Source: an uncultured Clostridia bacterium (GTDB lineage Bacteria > Bacillota > Clostridia > Christensenellales > Aristaeellaceae). Taken from it: DNA of 52,222 nucleotides. This document shows positions 9,005 through 16,052 of this stretch, piece after piece. Each line of letters begins with the position of its first letter. Positions within the stretch are counted from its first letter, which is position 1. The translations under genes were made by a program, and so were the position numbers. The notes beneath the pieces were generated by a model. That model saw only the letters and a list, made by a program, of their open reading frames with translations, did not search any database and was not told the origin of the DNA. Where the stretch lies: contig CAKTXR010000016.1 of assembly GCA_934631025.1 (NCBI GenBank), positions 1-52,222 of the forward strand, given 5' to 3'.

Positions 9005-9301
9005 CTAATTACAGCATTCTTTATCTCTTGGAGATGGTTTCGATGCTTCATCGACAAGGCACCGCATGAGCTGCTCAAAGCTGCCGCGCCGAAATTGATT
9101 GATATCTTTCCGCTCTTTATTGATAAGGCAATCCGTCAAAAGGAATCCGTGCATCCCGACAGACCGGGCAACCATATCCTCCGTCACATCGTTGCCGACC
9201 ATCAGGCATTCTTCGGGAACCACATTCAGGCGATTCGCAATTTCAAGGTAGTATGCCGGATTTGGTTTGCAGAAGCCGATACTTGGCTTGTGTAGACGCA
9301 A
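9005..9301 (-). pseudogene. HAD-family hydrolase, C-terminal remnant
   Basis: About 99 codons survive. The segment IGFCKPNPAYYLEIANRL followed by LMVGNDVTEDMVAR is the late part of a haloacid-dehalogenase-type phosphatase: the conserved Lys of motif III and the acidic motif IV. The N-terminal two thirds, including the catalytic DxD, are missing. Homology stops at about 9293, where unrelated sequence begins (TGTAGACGCAACC on the + strand). The C terminus looks natural. The break marks the right edge of the less GC-rich block, so this gene was probably cut by an insertion or recombination event. It is not expected to make an active enzyme. Confidence 0.75.
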
Positions 9302-9466
9302 CCTAGTTAGTTGTTTGAAAATGATTGATCATCAACTCGCTGCGTAGCTGAAAAGTGGCCACTTGTACATCCATTATCCCCGGCATTGACTACGCTTAAG
9401 CCCGGATGTGGAAGCATGGAGATCAAGATGGCAAGAGGACAATACAAATGCGCCACGCCTGCAATT

Positions 9467-9532
9467 TGCACCCGCTATTGCCCCCAGCAGGGTGCATCGT
9501 CCCCTGTATCATAGTTCACCGGATTAGCCATT
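9467..9532 (+). repeat. 66-bp direct repeat, copy 1
   Basis: Matches 9681-9746 at 63 of 66 positions, 214 bp apart. It contains TGCACCC and, 16 nt later, GGGTGCA, so each copy can fold into its own hairpin. Copy 1 lies upstream of the promoter at 9554 and is not part of the predicted transcript. Confidence 0.9.
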
Positions 9533-9553
9533 CTGATTAGACTATGGTAGATT

Positions 9554-9583
9554 TTGATACAATTTCTCGGGAAGGTCTATAAT
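9554..9583 (+). promoter_or_regulatory. sigma-A promoter of the candidate small RNA
   Basis: TTGATA at 9554-9559 and TATAAT at 9578-9583 with an 18-bp spacer. No open reading frame follows before the terminator at 9747-9784. Confidence 0.65.
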
Positions 9584-9680
9584 TTCAGTGATTTTCACCT
9601 GCGGTATGATGGTAACTCATTTGTAAGTCGATTAGACTAATGACAGGCCTGCGATTGCCCTGCCAGTGTCTGGGTGCAAA

Positions 9681-9746
9681 TGCACCCGTTATTGCACCCA
9701 GCAGGGTGCATCGTCCCCTGTATCATAGTTCACCAGATTAGCCATT
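9681..9746 (+). repeat. 66-bp direct repeat, copy 2
   Basis: Second copy of the sequence at 9467-9532 (3 mismatches). It lies inside the predicted small RNA and ends exactly where the terminator stem begins. Confidence 0.9.
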
Positions 9747-9784
9747 GAAATCCGTATGTTGAATGACATACGGATTTCTTTTTT
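9747..9784 (+). terminator. strong intrinsic terminator
   Basis: Perfect 13-bp stem GAAATCCGTATGT/ACATACGGATTTC with a 6-nt loop followed by TTTTTT. It has no protein gene upstream on the same strand, which supports a non-coding transcript or a lost gene. Confidence 0.9.
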
Positions 9785-9972
9785 GCGTCTTGGGAGCGGC
9801 AGGCCAGCATCCTATAAACTGCCGCCGATAAACGCGGCCCGCGGATACAAAAAACGCATCATAAACAGCATCGAGCTGGATGGGGATCGTCTCCGTCCGG
9901 CTCGATTTCATAGCTGCTTTTTTGCGAAAATGCGCTCGGCTCCGGATGTTCTCGAGGAATCATCCGCAGCGC

Positions 9973-10752
9973 TTACTTTTTCTTCCCGCCGTCCGTTATC
10001 ATGCCCGACGGCGCCGAGCCGGTGACCGCCTGCTCCAGAAACGCCGACACGGCCGCGCCGGTATTGCAGGGCTGGAAGCAGGTATGGCCGGTATCCATTT
10101 GAGCGATGCGCCGCATTTCATCTTCCGTGAGCGCAAAGTCAAAAATGTCCAGATTTTCCCGCATGCGCTGCGGATTCGAGGACTTGACCAGCGGCACAAT
10201 ATTCCGCTGCGTCAGCCAGCGCAGAACGACCTGCGCCGGAGATTTGCCGTGCGCCGCGCCGATCCCGCAAAGCGTTTCGTTGTGGAACAGGTCGTTTTGT
10301 CCGGCGGACAGCGGCGACCATGCCTGCATCTGAATATCCTGCGCCCTGAGATATTCAAGCTCGTCCTTTCGCTGAAAAAACGGATTGCACTCCAGCAGAT
10401 TCACGGCGGGCTTGACCTTGTTCCAGAACAGGAAATCCGCCAGATGATCCTGCGTGAAATTGTCCACGCCGATCGCGCGAACCTTTCCTTCCGCGTACAG
10501 CTCCTCCAGCGCCCGCCATGCGCCGAAAACGTCGTGATAGGGCTGATGAATCACATACAGATCGAGATAGTCCAGTCCCAGCTTCTCCATGGAGGCCGCA
10601 AAGCCGCGCTTCGCGCCCTCATAGCTCACGTCCGGAATCCAGAGCTTCGTGGTGACGAACAGCTCCTCTCGAGGAACGCCGCAGCGCCGGATCGCCCGTC
10701 CGACCGCCTCTTCATTGTCATAGGCGGCGGCCGAAAACGCCCGTGCCGCCAT
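9973..10752 (-). pseudogene. aldo/keto reductase lacking its N terminus
   Basis: 259 codons of an NADPH-dependent aldo/keto reductase. Present are the catalytic Tyr (AAAYDNEEAVGRAI, Tyr11), Lys (VTTKLW) and His (DLYVIHQP), the substrate-side AIGVDNF, and the cofactor segment LVKSSNPQRMREN. About 45 N-terminal residues (first beta strands and loop) are missing, and the catalytic Asp of the normal DTAxxY stretch is replaced by Phe6. In-frame sequence upstream runs into a TAA within 27 bases. The ATG has a GAGGGG that could work as a ribosome site, so a protein may still be made. Loss of Asp and the first strand argues for a dead gene. It sits beside the scar region, head-to-head with the ABC transporter operon. 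Confidence 0.75.
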
Positions 10753-10882
10753 CCCCTCGATCTGACATACATTTTACCCCGCACGGATAAGACGGCTGAC
10801 AATACGGGCGTATTATTGACAGCGTCGCAAGGGAAAGCGCATGAAGCGCGTCCCTCGACCTATCAAAAGGAGGATATGCCTG

Positions 10883-12463
10883 ATGAAAAAATTTCTGTGC
10901 GCCCTGCTCGCGCTCGTTCTGGCGCTGGCCTGTGTGCCGGCCATGGCGGACGTGGCCCGCGTGACCGACGAGACGAAGGAGTTCACCCTCTGGGCGGCCT
11001 ATAACCCGACCTATCAGACCGAATGGGAAAGCATGAAGGCCTGGCAGTACTTTGAAGAGGCCACCGGCGTTCACATCAACTGGGTGCTGTTTTCCAACGA
11101 CGAAATGGGTGAGAAGCTCAACACGCTGATCGGCTCAGCCGACCTCGAGCACTTCCCGGACGGCTTCTACCGCTGCTGGATCAGCGATTCCACGCTGAAG
11201 CGCTTCGGCCCGGACGGGATGTTCGTCGATCTCAAGGATCTCGTGAAGGACAACGCGCCCAACCTGTGCAAGGCGCTGGACGAAATGGACGCGTGGAGCA
11301 ACGTGCTTGATCCTGAAACCGGCGCGATGTACTCCGTGCCCGAGCTGAACAGCGCGCTGTCCGCCCGCATGCACCCCAAGCTGTTCTTCAATAAGAAGAT
11401 GCTGGAGGCCGTCGGCGGCGAGCTGCCCACCACGACCGACGAGCTGTACGACCTGCTCGTGAAAGTCAAAAACGCCGACGCGAACGGCAACGGCGATGCG
11501 AGCGATGAAATCGGCATCACCAGCAACGGCCTGAGCAACGTGCTGCGCGCGTTCACCGGCGCGTTCGGCATCAACAACCGCGGCCGCGAAGATCTAAGCG
11601 TCGACGCCGACCCGAGCGATCCCTCGAAGATCCGCTTCGTCTACACCAGCGACGCTTACCGCGAGTATCTGACCTACATCGCCAGGCTCTATCAGGAGGG
11701 CCTGATCGACCCCGAGCTGTTTGAGCTGAGCACCGCCAAGATGGTCGCCAAGGGCAGCCAGGACATGATCTTCGGCCTGTCCTACACCAACTGCCAGGCG
11801 GCCAGCGTCGACGCGAACGACTATGTCGGCCTGGAGGTCGCGCTGAAAGGCCCCCACGGCGATCAGCAGTGGAACAACATGATCAAGGGCGTGGGTCTGG
11901 GCGCGTTCGCCGTGTCCCCCACCTGCAAGGATCCCGCGACGCTGGTCAAGTGGATCGACAGCTTCTATTCCGAGGACGGCGCGCTGATGTTCTACTTCGG
12001 CAAGGAAGGCGAGGACTTCTACTACGACGAGGACGGCATGCCCGCCTACAACAAGGAGCTGCTCGATCAGGTGTCCTCCGAGAACCCCTATGACAAGGTG
12101 ATCTCCGCGATCACGCCCTTTGCCTCCGGCACGCTGCCCGTGCTGATCAAGGACGCGTTCTTCTGCGGCGCGGAATGCCGCGGCGTGAACCTGCAGACCG
12201 CCGAGAACCTCGCTCCCTATGTGAACGAAGTCACCTGGAAGTTCAACTTCACCACCGATGAGAGCGAGGAGCTCAGCCCCCTGAGCGCCGATCTGCTGAC
12301 CAACTGCCACGACGTGTACCGCGCCAAGTTCATCAAGGGCGAGCTGGATATCAGCGACGACAGCGTCTGGCAGAGCTATGTGGACGAAATGCAGTCGCTC
12401 GGCCTTGACCGTTACATCGAAATCTATCAGGGCGCTCTCGACCGTATGCAGGCTCAGAACTGA
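10883..12463 (+). CDS. extracellular sugar-binding protein of an Lpl-type ABC transporter
   Basis: 526 residues. The signal peptide MKKFLCALLALVLALACVPAMA probably ends at AMA|D. A Cys at residue 17 within LALAC could serve lipid attachment, but the -3 position is Ala rather than Leu. The mature protein is an extracellular solute-binding protein: FTLWAAYNP near the start, EEATGVHINWV, then hinge segments and a C terminus rich in acidic residues. The ATG at 10883 follows AAGGAGG. Two permease genes follow, giving the standard LplA-LplB-YtcP-like layout for oligosaccharide uptake. No ATPase gene is present, so a shared MsmX-type ATPase elsewhere is expected (established for this family). The GH42-like gene downstream suggests galactoside cargo (inference). 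Confidence 0.88.
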   Translation: MKKFLCALLALVLALACVPAMADVARVTDETKEFTLWAAYNPTYQTEWESMKAWQYFEEATGVHINWVLFSNDEMGEKLNTLIGSADLEHFPDGFYRCWISDSTLKRFGPDGMFVDLKDLVKDNAPNLCKALDEMDAWSNVLDPETGAMYSVPELNSALSARMHPKLFFNKKMLEAVGGELPTTTDELYDLLVKVKNADANGNGDASDEIGITSNGLSNVLRAFTGAFGINNRGREDLSVDADPSDPSKIRFVYTSDAYREYLTYIARLYQEGLIDPELFELSTAKMVAKGSQDMIFGLSYTNCQAASVDANDYVGLEVALKGPHGDQQWNNMIKGVGLGAFAVSPTCKDPATLVKWIDSFYSEDGALMFYFGKEGEDFYYDEDGMPAYNKELLDQVSSENPYDKVISAITPFASGTLPVLIKDAFFCGAECRGVNLQTAENLAPYVNEVTWKFNFTTDESEELSPLSADLLTNCHDVYRAKFIKGELDISDDSVWQSYVDEMQSLGLDRYIEIYQGALDRMQAQN

Positions 12464-12484
12464 CGCTCAATCGACCCCATCTCA

Positions 12485-12513
12485 GCGCGGAGCAGAACGT
12501 GTCTGCTCCGCGC
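12485..12513 (+). other. intercistronic hairpin after the binding-protein gene
   Basis: Perfect 12-bp stem GCGCGGAGCAGA/TCTGCTCCGCGC with a 5-nt loop and no U-tract, between the binding-protein and first permease genes. Such stems commonly protect the upstream mRNA or reduce read-through, giving more binding protein than permease. Confidence 0.8.
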
Positions 12514-12538
12514 ATCGGCTATATAAACTGAAAGGATC

Positions 12539-13531
12539 ATGAAAAAAATGTCGACACGCTGTGTTCAGCGCCCCAAACGAACGCTCCGCGCGCGCATGGC
12601 GCGGGAAATACACGCCAACTGGCAGCTTTATCTGCTCGTTCTGCCGGGCGTTGCCTTTCTGCTGCTCTTCCGCTACTGGCCAATGCTGGGCATACAGATC
12701 GCCTTTAAGGATTTCAAGCCGATCAAGGGCATATGGCGCAGCCCCTGGGCGGCTGAGCGCGGCCAGATCAACGTCTTTAAGCACTTTATCCGCTTCCTGA
12801 ACAGCGCCTACTCGCTGCGCATCATCGGCAACACGCTGGCGGTGAGTCTCTACAGCCTGCTGGCCGAATTCCCCTGCTGCATACTGCTCGCGCTGATGAT
12901 GAACGAGCTGCGCAGCGAGCGCTTCAAAAAGGCCGTGCAGTTCGTGACCTATGCGCCGCATTTCATCTCCACGATCGTGCTGGTGGGCATCATGCAGCAG
13001 CTCTTCGCCTATCCCTCCGCGCTGATGCGCACCGGCGGCGTTGTGAACACGCTGCTTCAGGCGCTGGGCGGCGGCGCCGTGCCGTTCATGACCAGCGAGA
13101 CGGCCTTCCGGCATATGTACGTCTGGTCGGGCGTGTGGCAGAACGTCGGCTGGGGCTCGATCATCTATATGGCGACGCTCTCCGGCGTGGATCCGCAGCA
13201 GTACGAGGCGGCGCTGCTCGACGGCGCAAACAAGCTCCAGCGCGTGTGGTATATCACGCTGCCGGCGCTGATTCCCACGGCCGTCACGCTGTTTATACTC
13301 AACCTCGGCTCGCTGATGAGCGTCGGCTTTGAGAAGGCCTTCGCCATGCAGAACGACCTGAACCGCACGACGGCGCAGGTACTCTCCACCTACGTCTACA
13401 CGCAGGGTCTTGTGGACAACAACTATTCCTTCGCGACGGCGGTTGATCTGTTCAATTCCGTCATCAATCTGATCGCCGTCGTGACGGTCAACACTATCGG
13501 CCGCAGGGTCGCCGACGTGAGCTTGTGGTAA
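12539..13531 (+). CDS. sugar ABC transporter permease, LplB-like
   Basis: 330 residues, inner-membrane subunit of a CUT1-type ABC importer. Six hydrophobic spans are visible, the first in WQLYLLVLPGVAFLLLFRYWP. LGIQIAFKDFKPIKGIW is the typical LplB periplasmic lead-in. The EAA loop that contacts the ATPase is DPQQYEAALLDGANKLQRVWYITLP. The start is ATG at 12539 with AAAGGA close upstream; ATG 12548 is equally possible. It is 75 nt downstream of the binding-protein gene, separated by a stable hairpin, and 13 nt upstream of the partner permease. Confidence 0.93.
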   Translation: MKKMSTRCVQRPKRTLRARMAREIHANWQLYLLVLPGVAFLLLFRYWPMLGIQIAFKDFKPIKGIWRSPWAAERGQINVFKHFIRFLNSAYSLRIIGNTLAVSLYSLLAEFPCCILLALMMNELRSERFKKAVQFVTYAPHFISTIVLVGIMQQLFAYPSALMRTGGVVNTLLQALGGGAVPFMTSETAFRHMYVWSGVWQNVGWGSIIYMATLSGVDPQQYEAALLDGANKLQRVWYITLPALIPTAVTLFILNLGSLMSVGFEKAFAMQNDLNRTTAQVLSTYVYTQGLVDNNYSFATAVDLFNSVINLIAVVTVNTIGRRVADVSLW

Positions 13532-13544
13532 AGGGGGCAAAGCG

Positions 13545-14447
13545 ATGGAAAACACAATGAAAAACATCCGCCGGACGAAAGGCGACCGCGTTTTCGACGC
13601 GATCAACGTCCTCCTGCTGTGCATCCTGCTGATCGTGGTGCTCTATCCGCTGATCTATGTGCTCTCCTGCTCCTTCAGCGATCCGCTGACCGTCGTTCAG
13701 AGCAAGATCCGCCTGCTGCCGCAGAAGCCGACGCTCATCGCCTATCAGCGCGTGTTCCGCAACGAGCTGGTCATGAGCGGCTATAAAAACACCCTCATCT
13801 ATACGCTCTTGGGCACGGCGCTGAACGTCGTCGTCACGACGATGACAGCCTATCCGCTCAGCCGCCGCGATTTCGCCCTCCGCCGGCCGATCACCATGCT
13901 CGCGGCCTTCACGATGCTCTTTTCCGGCGGCATGATCCCGACCTTTCTGGTGGTCAAGTCGCTGAAGCTGATCGACACGATCTGGGCGCTGCTGCTGCCC
14001 GGCGCGATGAGCGCGTGGAATATGTTCATCATGAAGAACTACTTCCAGACCAGCATCCCCGCCGAGCTGTACGAGGCCGCCTGCATCGACGGCGCGGACA
14101 ACTTCCACATCCTCCTGAATGTCGTGCTGCCGCTCTCCGCGCCCATCGTCGCCGTCATGGTGCTCTATTACGGCGTGGCGCACTGGAACAGCTACTGGAA
14201 CGCGCTGCTCTATCTGCGCGACCGCGCGCGCTATCCGCTCCAGCTGGTGCTGCGCAGCTTCTTCAGCGCGAACGACTACAGCGAGCAGGGCGGCGCGGCC
14301 GGCGACAGCGGCATGGGCGCGCTGCTCGTAGCCGAGACGATGAAATACGCGCTGATCGTCATCGCCTCGGGGCCGATACTGTGCCTGTATCCGCTGCTCC
14401 AGCGCTTTTTCGTCAAGGGCGTGATGCTGGGCGCGATCAAGGGCTGA
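13545..14447 (+). CDS. sugar ABC transporter permease, YtcP-like
   Basis: 300 residues, partner permease of the preceding gene. It has six membrane spans (first ALLLCILLIVVLYPLIYVLSC-like region at about 18-38) and an EAA loop, SIPAELYEAACIDGADNFHILLNVVLP. It ends with the family's typical FVKGVMLGAIKG. The start ATG follows AAAGGGGG. It forms a heterodimeric channel with the upstream gene. No ATP-binding subunit follows, as usual for this subfamily. Confidence 0.93.
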   Translation: MENTMKNIRRTKGDRVFDAINVLLLCILLIVVLYPLIYVLSCSFSDPLTVVQSKIRLLPQKPTLIAYQRVFRNELVMSGYKNTLIYTLLGTALNVVVTTMTAYPLSRRDFALRRPITMLAAFTMLFSGGMIPTFLVVKSLKLIDTIWALLLPGAMSAWNMFIMKNYFQTSIPAELYEAACIDGADNFHILLNVVLPLSAPIVAVMVLYYGVAHWNSYWNALLYLRDRARYPLQLVLRSFFSANDYSEQGGAAGDSGMGALLVAETMKYALIVIASGPILCLYPLLQRFFVKGVMLGAIKG

Positions 14448-14875
14448 AGTCCACCATTTTCCGAATATTCCTCCGCAGTCCGCTGACATCCAATGGATCG
14501 ACGCGCGATCTGCGGATATTTTTATGTCCCGCGTGAAAAGCCCTTGCCAGGGCGCTCGATCTCATATATAATTGGTGTGTATACCAAAGAAAGGAGGAAC
14601 GCACCGAACCGACCTGCCGACTTCGACTGCGCGCATAAGCGCCTGAAACCCGCGATTTTCTTCGACGCACTGTTCCAAGATTGAAGCGTCGACCGAGATT
14701 TTTTGCATCATTGCGAAGGGAGCCTGACAACCATGACGACGGCTGCTATCCTCCAATCGACAGACGCATTCTTTTTTCTTATCACATCCCATTAACCGCC
14801 GGAGAGAGGGCTTTTTGCCTGCATCCGGCGATTTTTGATGCGGAAAAAGCCATGAGTTTGAAGGAGGCGAAGATC
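14448..14875 (+). other. gene-less leader region
   Basis: 428 bp between the ABC operon and a pseudogene. It holds a strong promoter at 14544-14572 and an AAAGGAGG at about 14590 that is not followed by any start codon. A weak hairpin (TCGACGC/GCGTCGA near 14663-14694) is followed by TTTTTT at about 14700. No credible protein is encoded. The promoter may serve the pseudogene at 14876 or a short RNA. Confidence 0.5.
14544..14572 (+). promoter_or_regulatory. sigma-A promoter
   Basis: TTGCCA at 14544-14549, 17-bp spacer, TATAAT at 14567-14572. A small inverted repeat, TTGGTgtgtatACCAA, lies at the expected transcription start and could be an operator. Confidence 0.7.
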
Positions 14876-15895
14876 ATGAAAAGACGGATTTGGATCATTC
14901 TTCTGCTTGCGCAGGCCATGACGCTGTGCGCCGGAAGCGCCCTGGCCGGCCGCCAGACGCCGGACGGCGGCACCTGCGGCGGTATGCGCCAGATCAGGGA
15001 TTTCAACAGCGAGCAGCATCAGATGTTCTGCACTCAGTGCAAGCTGCTCTTCTGGTAGGATCATATTCCCAAGACGACGGCCACCTGCACGCAAAGGGCC
15101 GTATGCTATCTCTGCGGACGGAGCTACGGCGAGACTGCGCCGCACGATCTGGTGCAGTATGAGGCTAAAGATGCCGCCTGCACCGAGGACGGCTGGATCG
15201 CCTACGAAACCTGCCGCAGCTGCGACTACACACCTACAAGGAACTGCCCGCGCTTGAGCACGACTACAAGGCGCGCACGTTCAAACCCACCTGCACCGAG
15301 GACGGCTGCACCCGCCACGCCTGCACCCGCTGCGGCGACACGTTCACCGACCGCTGCGTGGAGAAGTTCTGGCACTGGTTCGGCGAGTGGATTCCTGATA
15401 CCGACGGCACGCATAACGCGCTCTGCCTGCGCGAGGGCTGCGGCTATACCGGCACTGTGTTCTGCACGCCGCTCGAGTTCGTGCTGACGGCCGAGGGCGA
15501 GGATGCGCCGTTCTCGCTCACGCTCTGCCCCGTGTGCGGCGAATACGCCGACGGCGCGCGCCTTGCGCTGATCGAGGATGCGGCCGCCGAGGCCGAGACG
15601 GCGGAGGATGCGCTGCCCGCCGGAGAGCTGACGCTGCGCATGGGCGCGCTGGGGAACGGCCACGTCGTGATGAGCGTCGGCTTTGAACACGAGGGACAGC
15701 TTGTTCAGCCCAAGGGGCTGATCAGGATCACGCTGCCTGCCACGCTGCTCGAAGGACATACGCTCTCTGGTGAGCGCCGACGGCACGGAAACCGTGCTGG
15801 CCGCCGAAACGGACGGTGAAAGCGCGTCCTTCATCCTCGACTTTACGAGCGATGAAAGCCCCGTCCGGCTGATCCGGTTGCTTCCCGCGGCGTAA
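14876..15895 (+). pseudogene. secreted cysteine-rich repeat protein, inactivated
   Basis: A start with AAGGAGG and a signal peptide (MKRRIWIILLLAQAM..., probable cleavage ALA|G) begins a protein with repeated paired-cysteine units: FCTQCKLLFW, CYLCGRSYGETAPHD, CTEDGWIAYETCRSCDY, CTEDGCTRHACTRCGD, CLREGCGYTG, CPVCGEYAD. Such units recur in secreted gut Firmicutes proteins and probably bind metal. The frame is broken three times: an in-frame TAG at 15056-15058, a 2-nt gain in an ACACAC run near 15226, and a 1-nt change in CTCTCT near 15766. Sense reading resumes after each, to a TAA at 15893-15895. Function is unknown. The two indels in short repeats could be replication slippage or assembly error; the TAG cannot be explained by an indel error. 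Confidence 0.75.
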
Positions 15896-15921
15896 CGGCT
15901 GCTTTTTACGGATTTCCTCTG

Positions 15922-15952
15922 ACCGGCGGGTTCGCGCCTGCCGGTTTTTTTT
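15922..15952 (+). terminator. intrinsic terminator
   Basis: Stem ACCGGCGGG/CCTGCCGGT (one mismatch) followed by eight T, directly after the Cys-rich pseudogene. Confidence 0.9.
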
Positions 15953-15974
15953 GCGCCCGCGCGGCAGTTTCTCA

Positions 15975-16003
15975 TTGCAAAATAACCGCGTTTTGTTTAT
16001 AAT
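15975..16003 (+). promoter_or_regulatory. sigma-A promoter for the GH42-like gene
   Basis: TTGCAA at 15975-15980, 17-bp spacer, TATAAT at 15998-16003; leader of about 43 nt to the ATG at 16053. Confidence 0.8.
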
Positions 16004-16052
16004 CAGGGCGTATCAACGGCAGTCTTTCTGCCGCGTAAAGGAGACGCACCGC

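Larger units (their letters stand above)
9590..9784 (+). ncRNA. candidate small regulatory RNA, about 195 nt
   Basis: Defined by a good promoter at 9554-9583 and an intrinsic terminator at 9747-9784, with only a 6-codon reading frame between. The RNA has GGGTGCA at 9672-9678 and 9704-9710, and TGCACCC at 9681-9687 and 9693-9699. A perfect 10-bp stem, CTGGGTGCAA (9670-9679) with TTGCACCCAG (9692-9701), competes with pairing of 9681-9687 or 9693-9699 to 9704-9710. Mutually exclusive folds are typical of riboregulators, but they could also be decay products of a mobile element. No known RNA family is recognised. Expression is inferred only. Confidence 0.45.
9302..9972. other. gene-less scar region with duplication and candidate sRNA
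   Basis: About 670 bp without a credible protein gene, between two truncated genes (HAD on the left, aldo/keto reductase on the right). It contains two 66-bp near-identical copies, a sigma-A promoter, a self-complementary transcript and a strong terminator, listed separately. The left part (9302-9466) has no clear structure. Its sequence at the HAD break could be the end of a lost insertion element, but I find no matching inverted end. From 9785 to 9972 I see nothing. Confidence 0.6.

Noticed and set aside
9302..9420. Possible end of an IS21-like insertion sequence at the HAD break
   Set aside because: The sequence (TGTAGACGCAACC and on) has the look of an element end, but I find no transposase gene, no matching inverted end and no target duplication.
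9423..9516. Short frame starting near the ATG at 9426
   Set aside because: About 30 codons, no good ribosome site, runs through the repeat; no likeness to known proteins.
14640..14685. Third copy of the dispersed repeat
   Set aside because: Only a short stretch (encoding FFDALF) resembles the repeat core; flanks do not align.
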